From: Leptospira wolbachii serovar Codice str. CDC
Lineage (GTDB): Bacteria > Spirochaetota > Leptospiria > Leptospirales > Leptospiraceae
NCBI RefSeq assembly: GCF_000332515.2
Contig: NZ_AOGZ02000014.1
Coordinates: forward strand, 434,001-498,000
Reading direction: 5' to 3'
Length of the DNA stretch: 64,000 nt
Below the pieces are notes generated by a model, which was not told the origin of the DNA, searched no databases, and worked only from the letters and a program-made list of their open reading frames with translations. Positions 8,405 through 21,088 of the stretch are shown in pieces; the first letter of the stretch is position 1; every line of letters starts with the position of its first letter. The position numbers and the translations under genes are program-made.

Positions 8405-8967
8405 TTTTGGTTCTCCGGTTTCACCACGGTTACTTCCGATCCACCAAGGCTTTTCACGAAAGAAACAACTTCTGATTCGTTATAACCTTTAGCAGACTTA
8501 GGAATCCAAAGAGCGAACCTGTGAGATGTCAAATCCGGGTGAAGGATCCGACGGGTTGCTTTGGGAATGCCGCTTAAGAAACATAGTGCAGCTACAGTGT
8601 AAATCCCTGCAGAAAATACAGTTAATTCAAAGATGATTGGCACATAGGCAAACCATGCATTGAGAGATTTTCCAGAGATATTGAGAGGCCAGTCATAGGC
8701 ATGAGTGAGATACTGAAAAAGAATCCCAATCGCACATCCAAAGATTCCAGCTACAAAGGTGATCCAAGGAAGTCCAGATCTTGGAGTTCCCATCGCTTCA
8801 TCAATCCCGTGAACAGGATAAGGAAGGATACAATCAAATCCAATGTAGTCCTTTTCTTTGGTTTTTTCTGCCGCATGTATGATTGCTTCGGGAGTTTCGA
8901 AAATTCCGAAAACTCCTTCATCCATTTCTTTATATTTGTGAAACTGTTCTAATTTTGGAAGATACAT
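8401..8967 (-). CDS. actD: Alternative complex III subunit ActD (DUF3341)
   Basis: The 188-residue protein starts with a soluble cytoplasmic part containing GVFGIFETPEAIIHAAEK and a region around IGFDCILPYPVHGID, the DUF3341 hallmark. Two transmembrane helices follow (PWITFVAGIFGCAIGILFQY and VPIIFELTVFSAGIYTVAAL), then a short C-terminal domain. ActD is a structural subunit of the complex. The stop overlaps the actE start by four bases, and actC ends one base upstream. Confidence 0.92.
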   Translation of the reverse strand: MYLPKLEQFHKYKEMDEGVFGIFETPEAIIHAAEKTKEKDYIGFDCILPYPVHGIDEAMGTPRSGLPWITFVAGIFGCAIGILFQYLTHAYDWPLNISGKSLNAWFAYVPIIFELTVFSAGIYTVAALCFLSGIPKATRRILHPDLTSHRFALWIPKSAKGYNESEVVSFVKSLGGSEVTVVKPENQK

Positions 8968-8968
8968 A

Positions 8969-10342
8969 CTAGTGGTGTGCTCCTTCTTTCTGTGGCATCA
9001 CTGTTTTTACTTCTGCAATCGCAATCACTGGCATAATTCGGCACCAGAGTAGGAAGAGAGTAAAGAAGATACCGAAAGTTCCGATTAACATCGCGTAGTC
9101 GAAAAGTGTCGGTGTATACATCGCCCAGCTGGACGGTAAGAAGTCTCGGTTCAGAGTCATCATGATCACAAATCGTTCGAACCACATACCTACGTTTACC
9201 ACTAGAGATGCGATAAACATCACCGGGATATTGTAACGAAGTTTGCGGAACCAGAACACTTGTGGAGACAATACGTTACAAGAAATCATGATAAAGTAAG
9301 CCCAACCGTAAGGACCGAAAGCTCTGTTCCAGAATGCGAACACTTCGTATTCGTTTCCAGAATACCAAGCGATAAAGAATTCTGTTCCGTAAGCAAGACC
9401 AACGATAAGACCTGTTACCATCATAATCTTGTTCATGTTGTCCAAGTGTTTCATGGTGATGTAGTTCTTAAGATTGAATACTTCACGAGCAATGACCATA
9501 AGAGTTACCACCATAGCGAAACCGGAGAAAATCGCACCGGCAACAAAGTATGGAGGAAAGATGGTCGTATGCCATCCAGGAAGGATGGAAACCGCAAAGT
9601 CAAAAGATACGATGGTGTGAACCGAAAGAACTAGCGGTGTGGAAAGAGCTGCGAGAATCATGGAAACGATTTCTAAATGAGACCAAGATCTTGCCGATCC
9701 CACCCAACCAAAAGCAAGAACATTGTATAAGTTCTTTCTCCAAGTTTCTGTGGCACGGTCACGAAGTGTTGCTAAATCAGGAATGAGTCCTAAATACCAG
9801 AACACCATAGAGATGGAAAGGTAAGTTGATACCGCAAACGTATCCCAAATCAGTGGGGAACGGAAGTTCACCCAAAGTGGACCTCTTTCGTTTGGATAAG
9901 GAAACAACCAGTATCCGAGCCAAGGACGACCAACGTGTAAGATGAGGTTCGATGCCGCAACGAGTACGGCAAAGATTGTCATCGCTTCCGCGGCACGGTT
10001 AATCCCTGTTCTCCAACCTTGACGGAAGAGGAATAGAACCGCAGAAATCAAAGTTCCTGCGTGACCGATACCAATCCAGAATACGAAGTTAACAACGAAA
10101 AATCCCCAACCTACCGGGTTATTGATCCCGAGGAGGTAAAGACCTTCATAAAACAAATAACCAATGATGGCTACGTCGATCAGGGTGATCGTAAGAACCA
10201 AAAGAAAAGTATTCCACCAAAGTTTGGTAGGAAAATCTTCGTTTGGTTTTGCGATATCAACGGTTACATCTTTAAGCGACTTCCCGCCTGTTACCAGGTC
10301 GGGGATGTCTAATTTATCTCGAACTGCTTGTGCTAATGACAT
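8969..10342 (-). CDS. actC: Alternative complex III subunit ActC (NrfD-like quinol-interacting membrane subunit)
   Basis: The 457-residue NrfD/PsrC-family protein has about ten transmembrane helices. Family stretches include [40 protein letters not shown] and [31 protein letters not shown]. ActC sits beside the iron-sulfur subunit ActB and carries the quinol-binding region of alternative complex III. It starts at ATG 10342 with AAAGGGA before it, 20 bp after the actB stop. Confidence 0.94.
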   Translation of the reverse strand: MSLAQAVRDKLDIPDLVTGGKSLKDVTVDIAKPNEDFPTKLWWNTFLLVLTITLIDVAIIGYLFYEGLYLLGINNPVGWGFFVVNFVFWIGIGHAGTLISAVLFLFRQGWRTGINRAAEAMTIFAVLVAASNLILHVGRPWLGYWLFPYPNERGPLWVNFRSPLIWDTFAVSTYLSISMVFWYLGLIPDLATLRDRATETWRKNLYNVLAFGWVGSARSWSHLEIVSMILAALSTPLVLSVHTIVSFDFAVSILPGWHTTIFPPYFVAGAIFSGFAMVVTLMVIAREVFNLKNYITMKHLDNMNKIMMVTGLIVGLAYGTEFFIAWYSGNEYEVFAFWNRAFGPYGWAYFIMISCNVLSPQVFWFRKLRYNIPVMFIASLVVNVGMWFERFVIMMTLNRDFLPSSWAMYTPTLFDYAMLIGTFGIFFTLFLLWCRIMPVIAIAEVKTVMPQKEGAHH

Positions 10343-10361
10343 TCCCTTTGTGTTCTCCCTG

Positions 10362-13493
<3,132 letters not shown>

Positions 13494-13514
13494 AAATTAT
13501 TACTTGTCTCCCGA

Positions 13515-14027
13515 TTATCTGTGGCACGTAGAACAATCGTTAGGAGCATTGTTCTCTCTATGGCAATCGACACAAAATCCCATATTGAGGGACTTGGACT
13601 GTCTAACCTTTACCATCTCTGCCATGTTGCCGTGGCATGTGGAACAATCAACACCGCGTTGTACGTGTCTTGAATGGTTGAAGTATACGAAGTCTGGTTG
13701 GTCATGAACCTTCACCCAGGGAACTGGAGTGTTGCTGTCGTATTGTTCTTTAAGCCACTTAACATGTTCTTGGTTACCCGCTACGTTACCTGCTCCATGA
13801 CAGTTCATACAAGTGGAACTTGGAGGAATTGTGGCATGGGCCGAATTTTCAACACCGGTATGGCAATACTTACAGTCGATTTTGTTATCGCCCGCATGTA
13901 TCTTGTGGTTGAAGGGGATGGGCTGGTCGGGTGAATAGCCCACATAACGGCTAGGTGAAAAAATCAAATATGCAAGCGCTGCAATCGCAACGATAGGCAC
14001 AGAGATCTTGAGTATTTTTATATTCAT
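13515..14027 (-). CDS. actA: Alternative complex III subunit ActA (pentaheme cytochrome c)
   Basis: The 170-residue protein has one N-terminal membrane anchor (LKISVPIVAIAALAYLIF). Five c-type heme motifs follow: CKYCH, CMNCH, CSTCH, CVDCH and a final CSTCH next to the C-terminus. Extra His residues in FNHKIHAG and FNHSRHVQ are likely axial ligands. This is exactly the pentaheme cytochrome that opens act operons. It starts at ATG 14027 behind AGGAA and is the first gene of a seven-gene minus-strand operon ending at 6032. Confidence 0.95.
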   Translation of the reverse strand: MNIKILKISVPIVAIAALAYLIFSPSRYVGYSPDQPIPFNHKIHAGDNKIDCKYCHTGVENSAHATIPPSSTCMNCHGAGNVAGNQEHVKWLKEQYDSNTPVPWVKVHDQPDFVYFNHSRHVQRGVDCSTCHGNMAEMVKVRQSKSLNMGFCVDCHRENNAPNDCSTCHR

Positions 14028-14288
14028 TCGCAGATTTCCTGAATCCGTTTACACTGTCTTCTGACAAGGAAAGGTAAAATAAGAAAAAAAGCAAGTATGT
14101 AAGGGTTTTGGTTGCGAAAAAACATGAAAAGAGACATAATTCTAATTTTTTTTGAAACTTTCTTTATTGAAACCGAGTCTCAATAAGATCGCTTATGGCC
14201 ACCAAACGGGCGTTATTTTTAACTTAAAAAATTAGAATGGGTTAGAATCGGCCTAAGATTTGCATGAGGTCCACTCGAATCTATCCCT
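14028..14288 (-). other. Intergenic region upstream of the act operon, with distant inverted repeat
   Basis: This 261-bp gap between the chemoreceptor stop and actA holds no ORF I can support. It contains two complementary 13-nt segments, ATTCTAATTTTTT (14139-14151) and AAAAAATTAGAAT (14226-14238), which could pair in the act 5' untranslated region. They are A/T-rich and 74 nt apart, so chance is possible. It should also hold the act promoter, which I could not place with confidence. Confidence 0.4.
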
Positions 14289-16313
14289 CTAGCTCCTCGT
14301 TATGGTAAACCGCTTGGTAATGGTGCGCAAGGTTTCAGCCGCATGAGATAAACTTTGAGAAGAGGATGCCACGAGATCAGAACCCGTCGCAATGTGCATG
14401 GTTTCATTATTGATTCCAATGACAGACTGCGAAATTTGTTCTATGGCCCGTTTCTGTTCGTCGATGGCCCCACGTATGGACTCCGATTCACGACCAACTT
14501 CTGCTGACCGTTCATCCACTTCTTGGTTGTAACTCAGTTGGGATTTGGTAGCTTCTGAAAGACGTTTCATTACACTTTCGACTTCGGCAATATCTCGAAT
14601 GATGAGGTTCAGTAGTTCCACCGAGGAACGAATTCCTTTGGCACCTTCCTCTAATTCCTTGCTGTTCTTTCCGATCATATCCTCGATCGCTTGGATGGAG
14701 TGGGCGGTTTTATCGGAAAGTTTGGAGATTTCTTCGGCGACAATGGCAAATCCCCGCCCCGCCTCCCCTGCTCTTGCCGCTTCGATGGCAGCATTCAAAG
14801 CAAGTAAACTGGTTTGGTCAGAGATTTCGTCAATGATGCCAATGACTTCTTTCATTTCAGAAGAAGATTCCAGGATGACGCCAATCACATCCTTCATTTG
14901 GTTTAAGGACTCACCACCGAGTTTGGCTTGTTTGGTAATGTTTTCTGTATTGGCGAGGGCTGCCTTGGTATCCTTTTCAATTTGGATGGCCCCTTTGGAA
15001 AGTTCCATGATCTTTTGATTAAATTCCAGGATGTTGTCGTGTTGTTTGACAGTGGAGGCTGCTGTTGTTTCCATACTTGCCACCACCTCTTCTGTGGTTG
15101 CCGAGATCTCCTCTGCCGAGGCCGCTGTTCCTTGTGCCATATCCGAAAAACTAGCAGAAGAATCACGCAAACTTTCGGAAGAGGACGCAATCTCTTCTGC
15201 GACTGTCTGGATCTCTCCGAGAGAGTTACGAATACTTTTCACAAAACCATCGAGTGCTAAATTCATTTGTCCAATTTCATCATGATTGGTAAGAGTGAAT
15301 GACTCGGTTAAATCTCCAGCAGCCATTTTATCTAAAGTAGCAACAGATGTTTCTAAAGGTAACAAACGTTTTTTAAGAAATCGAAAGATGCCAAAAACAA
15401 CAAGGGCGGTGATTAAAAACACAACCACAAGAGCCGTGATCGCAACCTGAATGAATCCAGAATTCATATCCGATTTAGGGAGTACCACTCCAATGATGGT
15501 ATTCCATTCTTCTAGTCGTTTGATAAGAAAGGCAAAATCTTTTCCATTTTCCGTATATTCAAAGTAGGCTCCATCCTTGGCTTCAAGGATAGGCCGGCCT
15601 TCGGGAATTTTACTTAAATCCATTTTTAGAATTTTCGATTTGTCGGGACCAGCAAAGACAACTCCCTTGGTGGTGATGGCTGTGACATAACCATTAGAAC
15701 CCACATGAATTCCTTCTCCCATTCGTTTGGAAACTTGTTCCAAATTCAATGCAATCCATAATATTCCCACAAGCCTGCCATTATCTTCAATGGGAAAAGA
15801 AACTAAACTCACCGGCAAACCAGTGATTGGTGACTCTTGGACAGATCCAATTAAAAATTTCTTCTTTAGTGCGACAACAACATGGTCCCCTACTTTAGCT
15901 TCTTCCAATTGATATCCGATTGACCTTGGAATTCCTGCAGCAAAGATTTTGGCATTTTGGATGGGTGCCGATAAAAAGATATTTTCATATTCCCCATTCG
16001 CTTCTTGCATCATACCAACGAGGAGATCGGTTGCAAATTTTGCCTTTCCGGATTGAAAGGATTCTACGATCTCTCTTTGTTTGGAAAGAAGCCCTGCGAT
16101 TCGCAGTTGCGATTTATAATAATTGGAAAGTTCGGCCCCAGCACTTTTGCCTGCGTTTTCCATTTCTCCTCGGTAGACTTTAACAAGAAGCCCCCAATTT
16201 AAATACAAGATGAGAGTCGATACAACCACTGATAAAACTAAGATGGAGAAGAATGTATATAAACCGAGGATGTATTTTAAACTTTTCATATAGCACCGTA
16301 TGTGACGTGTCAT
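14289..16313 (-). CDS. Methyl-accepting chemotaxis protein with periplasmic Cache-type sensor
   Basis: The product is 674 residues, or 666 if the in-frame ATG at 16289 (MKSLKYILG) is used; neither start has a clear Shine-Dalgarno. A first membrane helix (about 12-37) precedes a periplasmic double-Cache-like domain (about 40-290). A second helix ([19 protein letters not shown]), a HAMP linker and a signalling domain follow, with the hairpin tip [20 protein letters not shown] and [11 protein letters not shown]. It should signal to CheA/CheW and steer the periplasmic flagella. The ligand is unknown. It is transcribed toward the act operon but is probably a separate unit. Confidence 0.93.
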   Translation of the reverse strand: MTRHIRCYMKSLKYILGLYTFFSILVLSVVVSTLILYLNWGLLVKVYRGEMENAGKSAGAELSNYYKSQLRIAGLLSKQREIVESFQSGKAKFATDLLVGMMQEANGEYENIFLSAPIQNAKIFAAGIPRSIGYQLEEAKVGDHVVVALKKKFLIGSVQESPITGLPVSLVSFPIEDNGRLVGILWIALNLEQVSKRMGEGIHVGSNGYVTAITTKGVVFAGPDKSKILKMDLSKIPEGRPILEAKDGAYFEYTENGKDFAFLIKRLEEWNTIIGVVLPKSDMNSGFIQVAITALVVVFLITALVVFGIFRFLKKRLLPLETSVATLDKMAAGDLTESFTLTNHDEIGQMNLALDGFVKSIRNSLGEIQTVAEEIASSSESLRDSSASFSDMAQGTAASAEEISATTEEVVASMETTAASTVKQHDNILEFNQKIMELSKGAIQIEKDTKAALANTENITKQAKLGGESLNQMKDVIGVILESSSEMKEVIGIIDEISDQTSLLALNAAIEAARAGEAGRGFAIVAEEISKLSDKTAHSIQAIEDMIGKNSKELEEGAKGIRSSVELLNLIIRDIAEVESVMKRLSEATKSQLSYNQEVDERSAEVGRESESIRGAIDEQKRAIEQISQSVIGINNETMHIATGSDLVASSSQSLSHAAETLRTITKRFTITRS

Positions 16314-16346
16314 TACACCGTGTTTTTAAAAAATGGAAAGGATTTC

Positions 16347-16364
16347 TTGGAAAAATATTTCCAA
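16347..16364. promoter_or_regulatory. Palindrome upstream of the chemoreceptor gene
   Basis: TTGGAAA-AATA-TTTCCAA has perfect 7-bp arms and lies about 34 bp before the chemoreceptor start. It has operator-like symmetry, but no regulator gene adjoins it and no family consensus is recognised. The call rests on symmetry and position only. Confidence 0.35.
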
Positions 16365-16454
16365 AATTGTTTTTTGTTGGAAAGGAACAACGGTGATCCG
16401 CTGTAAACCATTAGTACATGTCTCTAGAAAATAGAATCGGCGGATCCGGAGAGG

Positions 16455-16490
16455 GCAAAAAAAAAGGCCCTGATTTGACATCGAAGGGCC
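16455..16490 (-). terminator. Intrinsic terminator of the glycosyltransferase operon
   Basis: On the minus strand a GGCCCT/AGGGCC stem (16466-16471 with 16485-16490) is followed by an eleven-base U-run (complement of the A tract at 16455-16465). It lies 31 bp after the stop of the glycosyltransferase gene. Confidence 0.85.
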
Positions 16491-16521
16491 CTAAAAACCA
16501 GACTTACACAATTTAGCCTAG

Positions 16522-18228
16522 TTATACTTTCGAATTTTTAGAAGATTTCCCCTGAATTTTTTTTAGCCAAACCAAAGAAATTTTCTTTGTGACGAGGTTT
16601 CTTGTCTCTTTTTTCAAGAAACCGATGGTGGGTGTGGCCACTTTGAAGGATTCACGTTCCAAAACCGGCACAATGCTGTATCCAGGCCCTGCCAGTTCCT
16701 GTAATTGACCAAGTTTTTCGGAAGGTAGGATGAGAAGCCTCTCCGGCTTTTCTGACCAAAGTTTGTCTAATTTATCCCGATCATATACGTTTCTAAAATT
16801 TCTTTCTGCATAAAAACCGTAAGACCGTTTGGAATTGGACAACCAAAAGGTATAAACAACTGGTTCGTTTGGTTCTAGTTCTTTGATTTTGGCGCCAAAT
16901 TCTTTAGCAGGCTGGTAACTAGTGAGTAGTGGATAAAATTGAATGCTTATCGCACTAAAGAAGAGAGTGGCACCCACTAAAGTGACAAGAACTTCCAGTG
17001 GAATGAGTTGGGCCGATAACATGATAAATAGAATTCCGATCGCACCAAATACATAATAAACAATTCCAACATCGGCTACAAAGATAGGGATAAGAAAGTA
17101 TCCCACCAAATACACAAGACCAGCGATAAGGAAAGACGGACGCAAACGTTCTACAGTAGAACGAAACAAACTTTCTTCGGCAATCTTCCCGAAATATAAG
17201 GCTGCTCCAGGCAAAACCCAATAGGTGTACTGCGGGAGAGGAAATCTTGAAAAAGAAATTAAGAATAAAAATAGAAATACCCAAAACGGAATCACGAAGT
17301 CGATTTCTTTGTATTCGTTAGCGCGGATTTTGCGAAGGATTTCCTTCCATCCCAAAGACTTGATATAGTTGTAAGTGCGAAATGCGATGTAGATAATCAT
17401 CGGCACCACCCCACTAAAGAAAGCCCAAGAAAAGGATTTATAAAAGTAGAACGGATCAAATTTTACATCGTACATCTCTTTGTAAAAACGACCGAAGGAT
17501 TGAATCCACAAAAAGAAGGATGGGCCATAAGAGTTAAAACTTTTATAGAGTAAAACACACCAGAAGGCAGGAAGGGAGGCTAGAACCAAAATCCCTGTAG
17601 GGACTCTCATCGATAATAACAACTTCCAATCCCTGCGAAAAAGAATATCCCCACCAATGGACAATGCTGGGATCACAACAGAGATAGGACCCTTGGTAAT
17701 AAATCCCATAGACATCATCAGATACATTAAGTAAAAGAAGTTTGGATTTTTCTTTCTTCCTAAGTAATAAAAATGATAAGTAAAAACCAAATATGCAGTG
17801 AGATACACATCGATTTTGGGATCTACGATCATGGCATAAAAACCAGGAGCAAGTAGATATGCAAAAGATGCCAAATAACCTTGTCTTTCTTTTCCACCAG
17901 TTAGAATGGTGATTCGGTAGATCGAAAAAACAGAAAGTAAACTGAGTAGAATAGCAGGAATCCGAAATGCAATATTGTTAATCCCAAATAAAGAAAAGGA
18001 TGTGGCAATCGTCCAAAAAGTTAAAATGGGTTTGTCTAAATAACGCCTTCCATTATCGAACAAAGTAAAAAAATCACCAGACAACACGAGTTCGCGGCTT
18101 ATCCCTGCATACTGAGAACTATCAATATCGATCACATCCAAAGGAAGAGTAAATAAAACAGGGAGGGATGCGATCAGTAATAGAATTCGATAAAAAATTC
18201 TTTCAGAGGGGTTCAGTGTTTCTTTCAT
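16522..18228 (-). CDS. ArnT/PMT-like membrane glycosyltransferase (GT83-type)
   Basis: The start is ATG 18228, whose ATGA overlaps the stop of the preceding lipoprotein gene; upstream in-frame starts would lie inside that gene. The 568-residue protein has about twelve membrane helices. The first periplasmic loop holds the motif DVIDIDSSQYAGISREL, carrying the catalytic acids of GT-C enzymes, then DNGRRYLDKPILTFW, which is typical of ArnT-like transferases. A soluble C-terminal domain of about 100 residues follows. It should transfer a sugar from a polyprenyl carrier onto an envelope acceptor such as lipid A or protein; the sugar is not deducible. Confidence 0.87.
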   Translation of the reverse strand: MKETLNPSERIFYRILLLIASLPVLFTLPLDVIDIDSSQYAGISRELVLSGDFFTLFDNGRRYLDKPILTFWTIATSFSLFGINNIAFRIPAILLSLLSVFSIYRITILTGGKERQGYLASFAYLLAPGFYAMIVDPKIDVYLTAYLVFTYHFYYLGRKKNPNFFYLMYLMMSMGFITKGPISVVIPALSIGGDILFRRDWKLLLSMRVPTGILVLASLPAFWCVLLYKSFNSYGPSFFLWIQSFGRFYKEMYDVKFDPFYFYKSFSWAFFSGVVPMIIYIAFRTYNYIKSLGWKEILRKIRANEYKEIDFVIPFWVFLFLFLISFSRFPLPQYTYWVLPGAALYFGKIAEESLFRSTVERLRPSFLIAGLVYLVGYFLIPIFVADVGIVYYVFGAIGILFIMLSAQLIPLEVLVTLVGATLFFSAISIQFYPLLTSYQPAKEFGAKIKELEPNEPVVYTFWLSNSKRSYGFYAERNFRNVYDRDKLDKLWSEKPERLLILPSEKLGQLQELAGPGYSIVPVLERESFKVATPTIGFLKKETRNLVTKKISLVWLKKIQGKSSKNSKV

Positions 18229-18509
18229 TCTAAAGTACCAATTTGTAGGAGGCATTGTCCAAATCCTTTGCAAGAATTGGGTTCTTGGTCATAACATTGG
18301 AGGATATCACTATTGTGTGTGGTACAGCCGTCCATACATTGGATGCGGCCTGTACGTTTGACATCAGGGGCAAGCGTGAGTTTAAGTTCTTCCTCAGTAC
18401 AAGTGACAAATACTTCGCAAGCTGCCTGGCATTTTTTTTCGACGATATCTTGGCAATTGATAAAAAAGACAGCTATCGCAAGAGTTAAGATCCATTTACC
18501 GTGTTTCAC
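18225..18509 (-). CDS. Small cysteine-rich lipoprotein, function unknown
   Basis: The 94-residue product has a lipoprotein signal ending VFFINC (Cys19), followed by a helical domain with paired cysteines: [23 protein letters not shown] and SCKGFGQC. The eight or so mature-region Cys suggest a disulfide-stapled helical hairpin in the periplasm or outer membrane. The gene overlaps rlmN upstream by 14 bp and the glycosyltransferase by four, so it belongs to a tight three-gene operon. I do not recognise the family. Confidence 0.75.
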   Translation of the reverse strand: MKHGKWILTLAIAVFFINCQDIVEKKCQAACEVFVTCTEEELKLTLAPDVKRTGRIQCMDGCTTHNSDILQCYDQEPNSCKGFGQCLLQIGTLE

Positions 18510-19554
18510 TTCGAATTCCTTTTAGAGCTAACATTCCGCAAGCACCGTTGATGTCCCGACCAGGACTCCTCCGGTTGAGAATGGGAGCTGTTGTTTTAGC
18601 TTTGAGATGCATGACAAAATCTTTTACTTCATCGTCTGTAGGTCTACGCCATCCGGTAAAATCGGTATTCAGTGGAATCACATTGATTTTACACTTATTG
18701 ACTGAACGTGCAATCTTTGCAAGACGCTCCGCATTGTCGCGACCCATGTTTACATCGGGGATCATTACATATTCAAAAGTAATGGCGCGGTCTAGTTCCT
18801 TTGTGAATCTTTTTGCAGATTCAACAAGTTTATCTAACGGATGTTTATCGTTTACATCCATAATCGAGGAACGGGAATTAGGGTTGGGGTGGTTGAGAGA
18901 AATTGCAAAATTGAATGGTTCTTTGTTTTCGATAAATCGATGGATTCCCGTTGTCACACCGGCAGTAGAGATTGTGATTCGAAGTGCCCCAAGACCAAAA
19001 CCTTCCTGGTCACGAAGGATATGGGCTGCCTTCATCACAGAAAAGTAATTATGCATGGGTTCCCCCATTCCCATAAAAACAATATTGGTAGCACGGTCTC
19101 CGACAAGACGTTCCACTTGTAAGATTTGGTCCAGGATTTGCCAAGTGTGAAGGTTGCCCTTGTATTCCAAAAGGCCGGTGGCGCAGAATTTACAATTGAG
19201 AGTACATCCAATTTGAGAAGAAATACAGATGGTTTTTCGCCCGCCATCGCCTGAGGGAATCCAGACAGCCTCAATCTCTTTGTTTTCACCTACATAAAAA
19301 GTGAATTTGCGAGTGCCGTCTTCTTTGGATGCAAGGTCCCTTCCGAGTTCAATTTCGGGATAAGAGGTATGTTGTTTTAATTTTTCTCGGGCTTCTTTGG
19401 ACAGGGTGGTGAACTGGTCTAAGTTCGTATAACGGCTCTTATAGATCCCTGTATAAATTTGTGCTGCTCGGTATTTTTCCAGACCTAAGGAAACACATAG
19501 CTCTTCTAGTTCTTTTTTGGTTTTCCCTTTGAGAACCGGTATTTCCTCTTTCAT
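18496..19554 (-). CDS. rlmN: 23S rRNA (A2503-C2)/tRNA (A37-C2) methyltransferase RlmN
   Basis: This radical-SAM dual-specificity methyltransferase acts on 23S rRNA A2503 and tRNA A37. The cluster motif CTLNCKFC lies at residues 117-124, and the C-terminal catalytic Cys is in NGACGML near residue 340. GMGEPMHNY is the SAM-binding GEP-type motif. The start is set at ATG 19554 ([10 protein letters not shown]), giving 352 residues, the usual RlmN length. A TTG/ATG extension up to 19707 would add 51 residues unlike the family. It heads the operon with the Cys-rich lipoprotein and glycosyltransferase. Confidence 0.94.
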   Translation of the reverse strand: MKEEIPVLKGKTKKELEELCVSLGLEKYRAAQIYTGIYKSRYTNLDQFTTLSKEAREKLKQHTSYPEIELGRDLASKEDGTRKFTFYVGENKEIEAVWIPSGDGGRKTICISSQIGCTLNCKFCATGLLEYKGNLHTWQILDQILQVERLVGDRATNIVFMGMGEPMHNYFSVMKAAHILRDQEGFGLGALRITISTAGVTTGIHRFIENKEPFNFAISLNHPNPNSRSSIMDVNDKHPLDKLVESAKRFTKELDRAITFEYVMIPDVNMGRDNAERLAKIARSVNKCKINVIPLNTDFTGWRRPTDDEVKDFVMHLKAKTTAPILNRRSPGRDINGACGMLALKGIRSETR

Positions 19555-19768
19555 TTGTTTGGATTTCCCACCTTTAGCCAATCTTTTCTGCGCCCCCCAG
19601 AGGGACAAGGATTTCCGGCAATTCTCTAATTCATACTCCAGAATCAATATCGGAACAAGTCTAAAATGGAAGTCTAGGACCATTCTTAGTGAAATTACTG
19701 AGTCCAAATGGACATTGACTTACACGCATTGATTCAAAAGCCTAGTATCAAGTGAGGAAATTTTACGA

Positions 19769-21088
19769 ATGAATAGCGACGCCTTTATGGAATATGCCTT
19801 TATCGTCATGGTCGCGCTGATAGGAATCGAGATATTTGTTTCCTACATCAAAGGAAAAAAATATTACCGATTGAACGTTCTCATTGCTGACGTGAGTACA
19901 GGTGTGATCTTTGCTTTGATTGGGGTGGTTATCCTACTCGGAGCACTCTATGTCTATGACAAAGTAGAGAAGAATTTTTCACTCTCTGCATTAGGTTTCC
20001 ATTTTTTTCCACTGGAAAGCCCGTTTCGTTTTTCGCCTAGTTTTTCAGTTAACTGGCAGGCTCTTGGAGCTTGGAGTTTTGCGGTTGTTTTTGCTGATTT
20101 TGTCTATTACTGGTTTCATAGACATTGTCATGAAATCAATTTGTTTTGGGCCACTCATGTCACGCACCACTCCACACAAGAAATGAATTTATCCGTTGCC
20201 TTTCGTGGGAATGGATTACAAAGAATATTCGAATATACTTACTTTCTATCCATGGCACTCCTTGGAATTCCTTGGCCTATGTTTTTACTCAGTCACAGAA
20301 TTTTAAAAGTATACCAATTTGTGGTCCACACTCGTTTTATCGGAAAATTAGGATTTTTTGAACAGTTTATGGTAACTCCCTCAAACCACCGAGTCCACCA
20401 TGGAATCCAACCCAAATACATTGACCGTAACCATGGAGGAATTTTTATCATTTGGGATCGTATGTTTGGATCCTTTGAATGGGAAGCAGAAGAACCCATT
20501 TACGGTTTGACTAAACCCGTGAACTCATTCAACCCGATCACGGTAAACCTACATGTATTCAAAGATATGTTCTTCCAAGTATTAGAATGTAAATCGTTTG
20601 GTGATGTGTTTAAAACAATTTTTGGACCTCCCGGTTGGAAACCCACTTACCTCATCACAAATGCTGATGTGGCTCCCGAGCCAAACAAGGTGGTCAAGTA
20701 TGATCCAAAACCTCCAATGGGTGTGATGGTTTATGTAGCTCTCCAAGCAGCCGTACTAATGGGAGTGGGTCTTGTGATTTGGAAGGTAGCAAAAATCAAT
20801 TTGGAAAAAGATATGGTGACCCTAGGAATCTTATCTGTTGTAATTATCTTTAGTTTGTTCTCCATAGATAGGACTATGGAGATGAAACGATGGTCGAGAA
20901 GAACGGAAGTGGTTCGGAATGTCCTTTTTATTTTAGCTTTTGTGGGTGCCCTTGTGTATTCCAATATTCCAAAAATTGAAATCTTTGCGATTCCACTCAT
21001 TGGCCTCTCGTTTGTATCCTTAGTATGGATCATCCTCAAACGAAAGACCTTCTTTGATTTGAGTAATATTTCTAATACTTGGTATTAG
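19769..21088 (+). CDS. Sterol desaturase/fatty-acid hydroxylase superfamily, alkylglycerol-monooxygenase-like
   Basis: The 439-residue membrane protein has the three-part histidine signature of the diiron superfamily: HRHCH (about residue 117), HVTHH (about 130) and HRVHH (about 210). Membrane helices lie on both sides and three or four more lie at the C-terminus. The WFHRHCHE...WATHVTHHSTQEMNLSVAFR layout and the long C-terminal membrane region resemble eukaryotic AGMO/TMEM195. It likely oxidises a lipid in the inner membrane; an ether-lipid substrate is inference. It converges on and overlaps the next gene by 17 bp. Confidence 0.88.
   Translation: MNSDAFMEYAFIVMVALIGIEIFVSYIKGKKYYRLNVLIADVSTGVIFALIGVVILLGALYVYDKVEKNFSLSALGFHFFPLESPFRFSPSFSVNWQALGAWSFAVVFADFVYYWFHRHCHEINLFWATHVTHHSTQEMNLSVAFRGNGLQRIFEYTYFLSMALLGIPWPMFLLSHRILKVYQFVVHTRFIGKLGFFEQFMVTPSNHRVHHGIQPKYIDRNHGGIFIIWDRMFGSFEWEAEEPIYGLTKPVNSFNPITVNLHVFKDMFFQVLECKSFGDVFKTIFGPPGWKPTYLITNADVAPEPNKVVKYDPKPPMGVMVYVALQAAVLMGVGLVIWKVAKINLEKDMVTLGILSVVIIFSLFSIDRTMEMKRWSRRTEVVRNVLFILAFVGALVYSNIPKIEIFAIPLIGLSFVSLVWIILKRKTFFDLSNISNTWY

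Noticed and set aside
14545..15018. A 157-codon plus-strand frame inside the chemoreceptor gene
   Set aside because: It is antisense to the highly conserved signalling domain and has the composition of a mirrored coding frame.
16395..16446. GATCCGC/GCGGATC repeat between the chemoreceptor and the glycosyltransferase terminator
   Set aside because: The 7-bp arms are 38 bp apart and match nothing known; likely chance.
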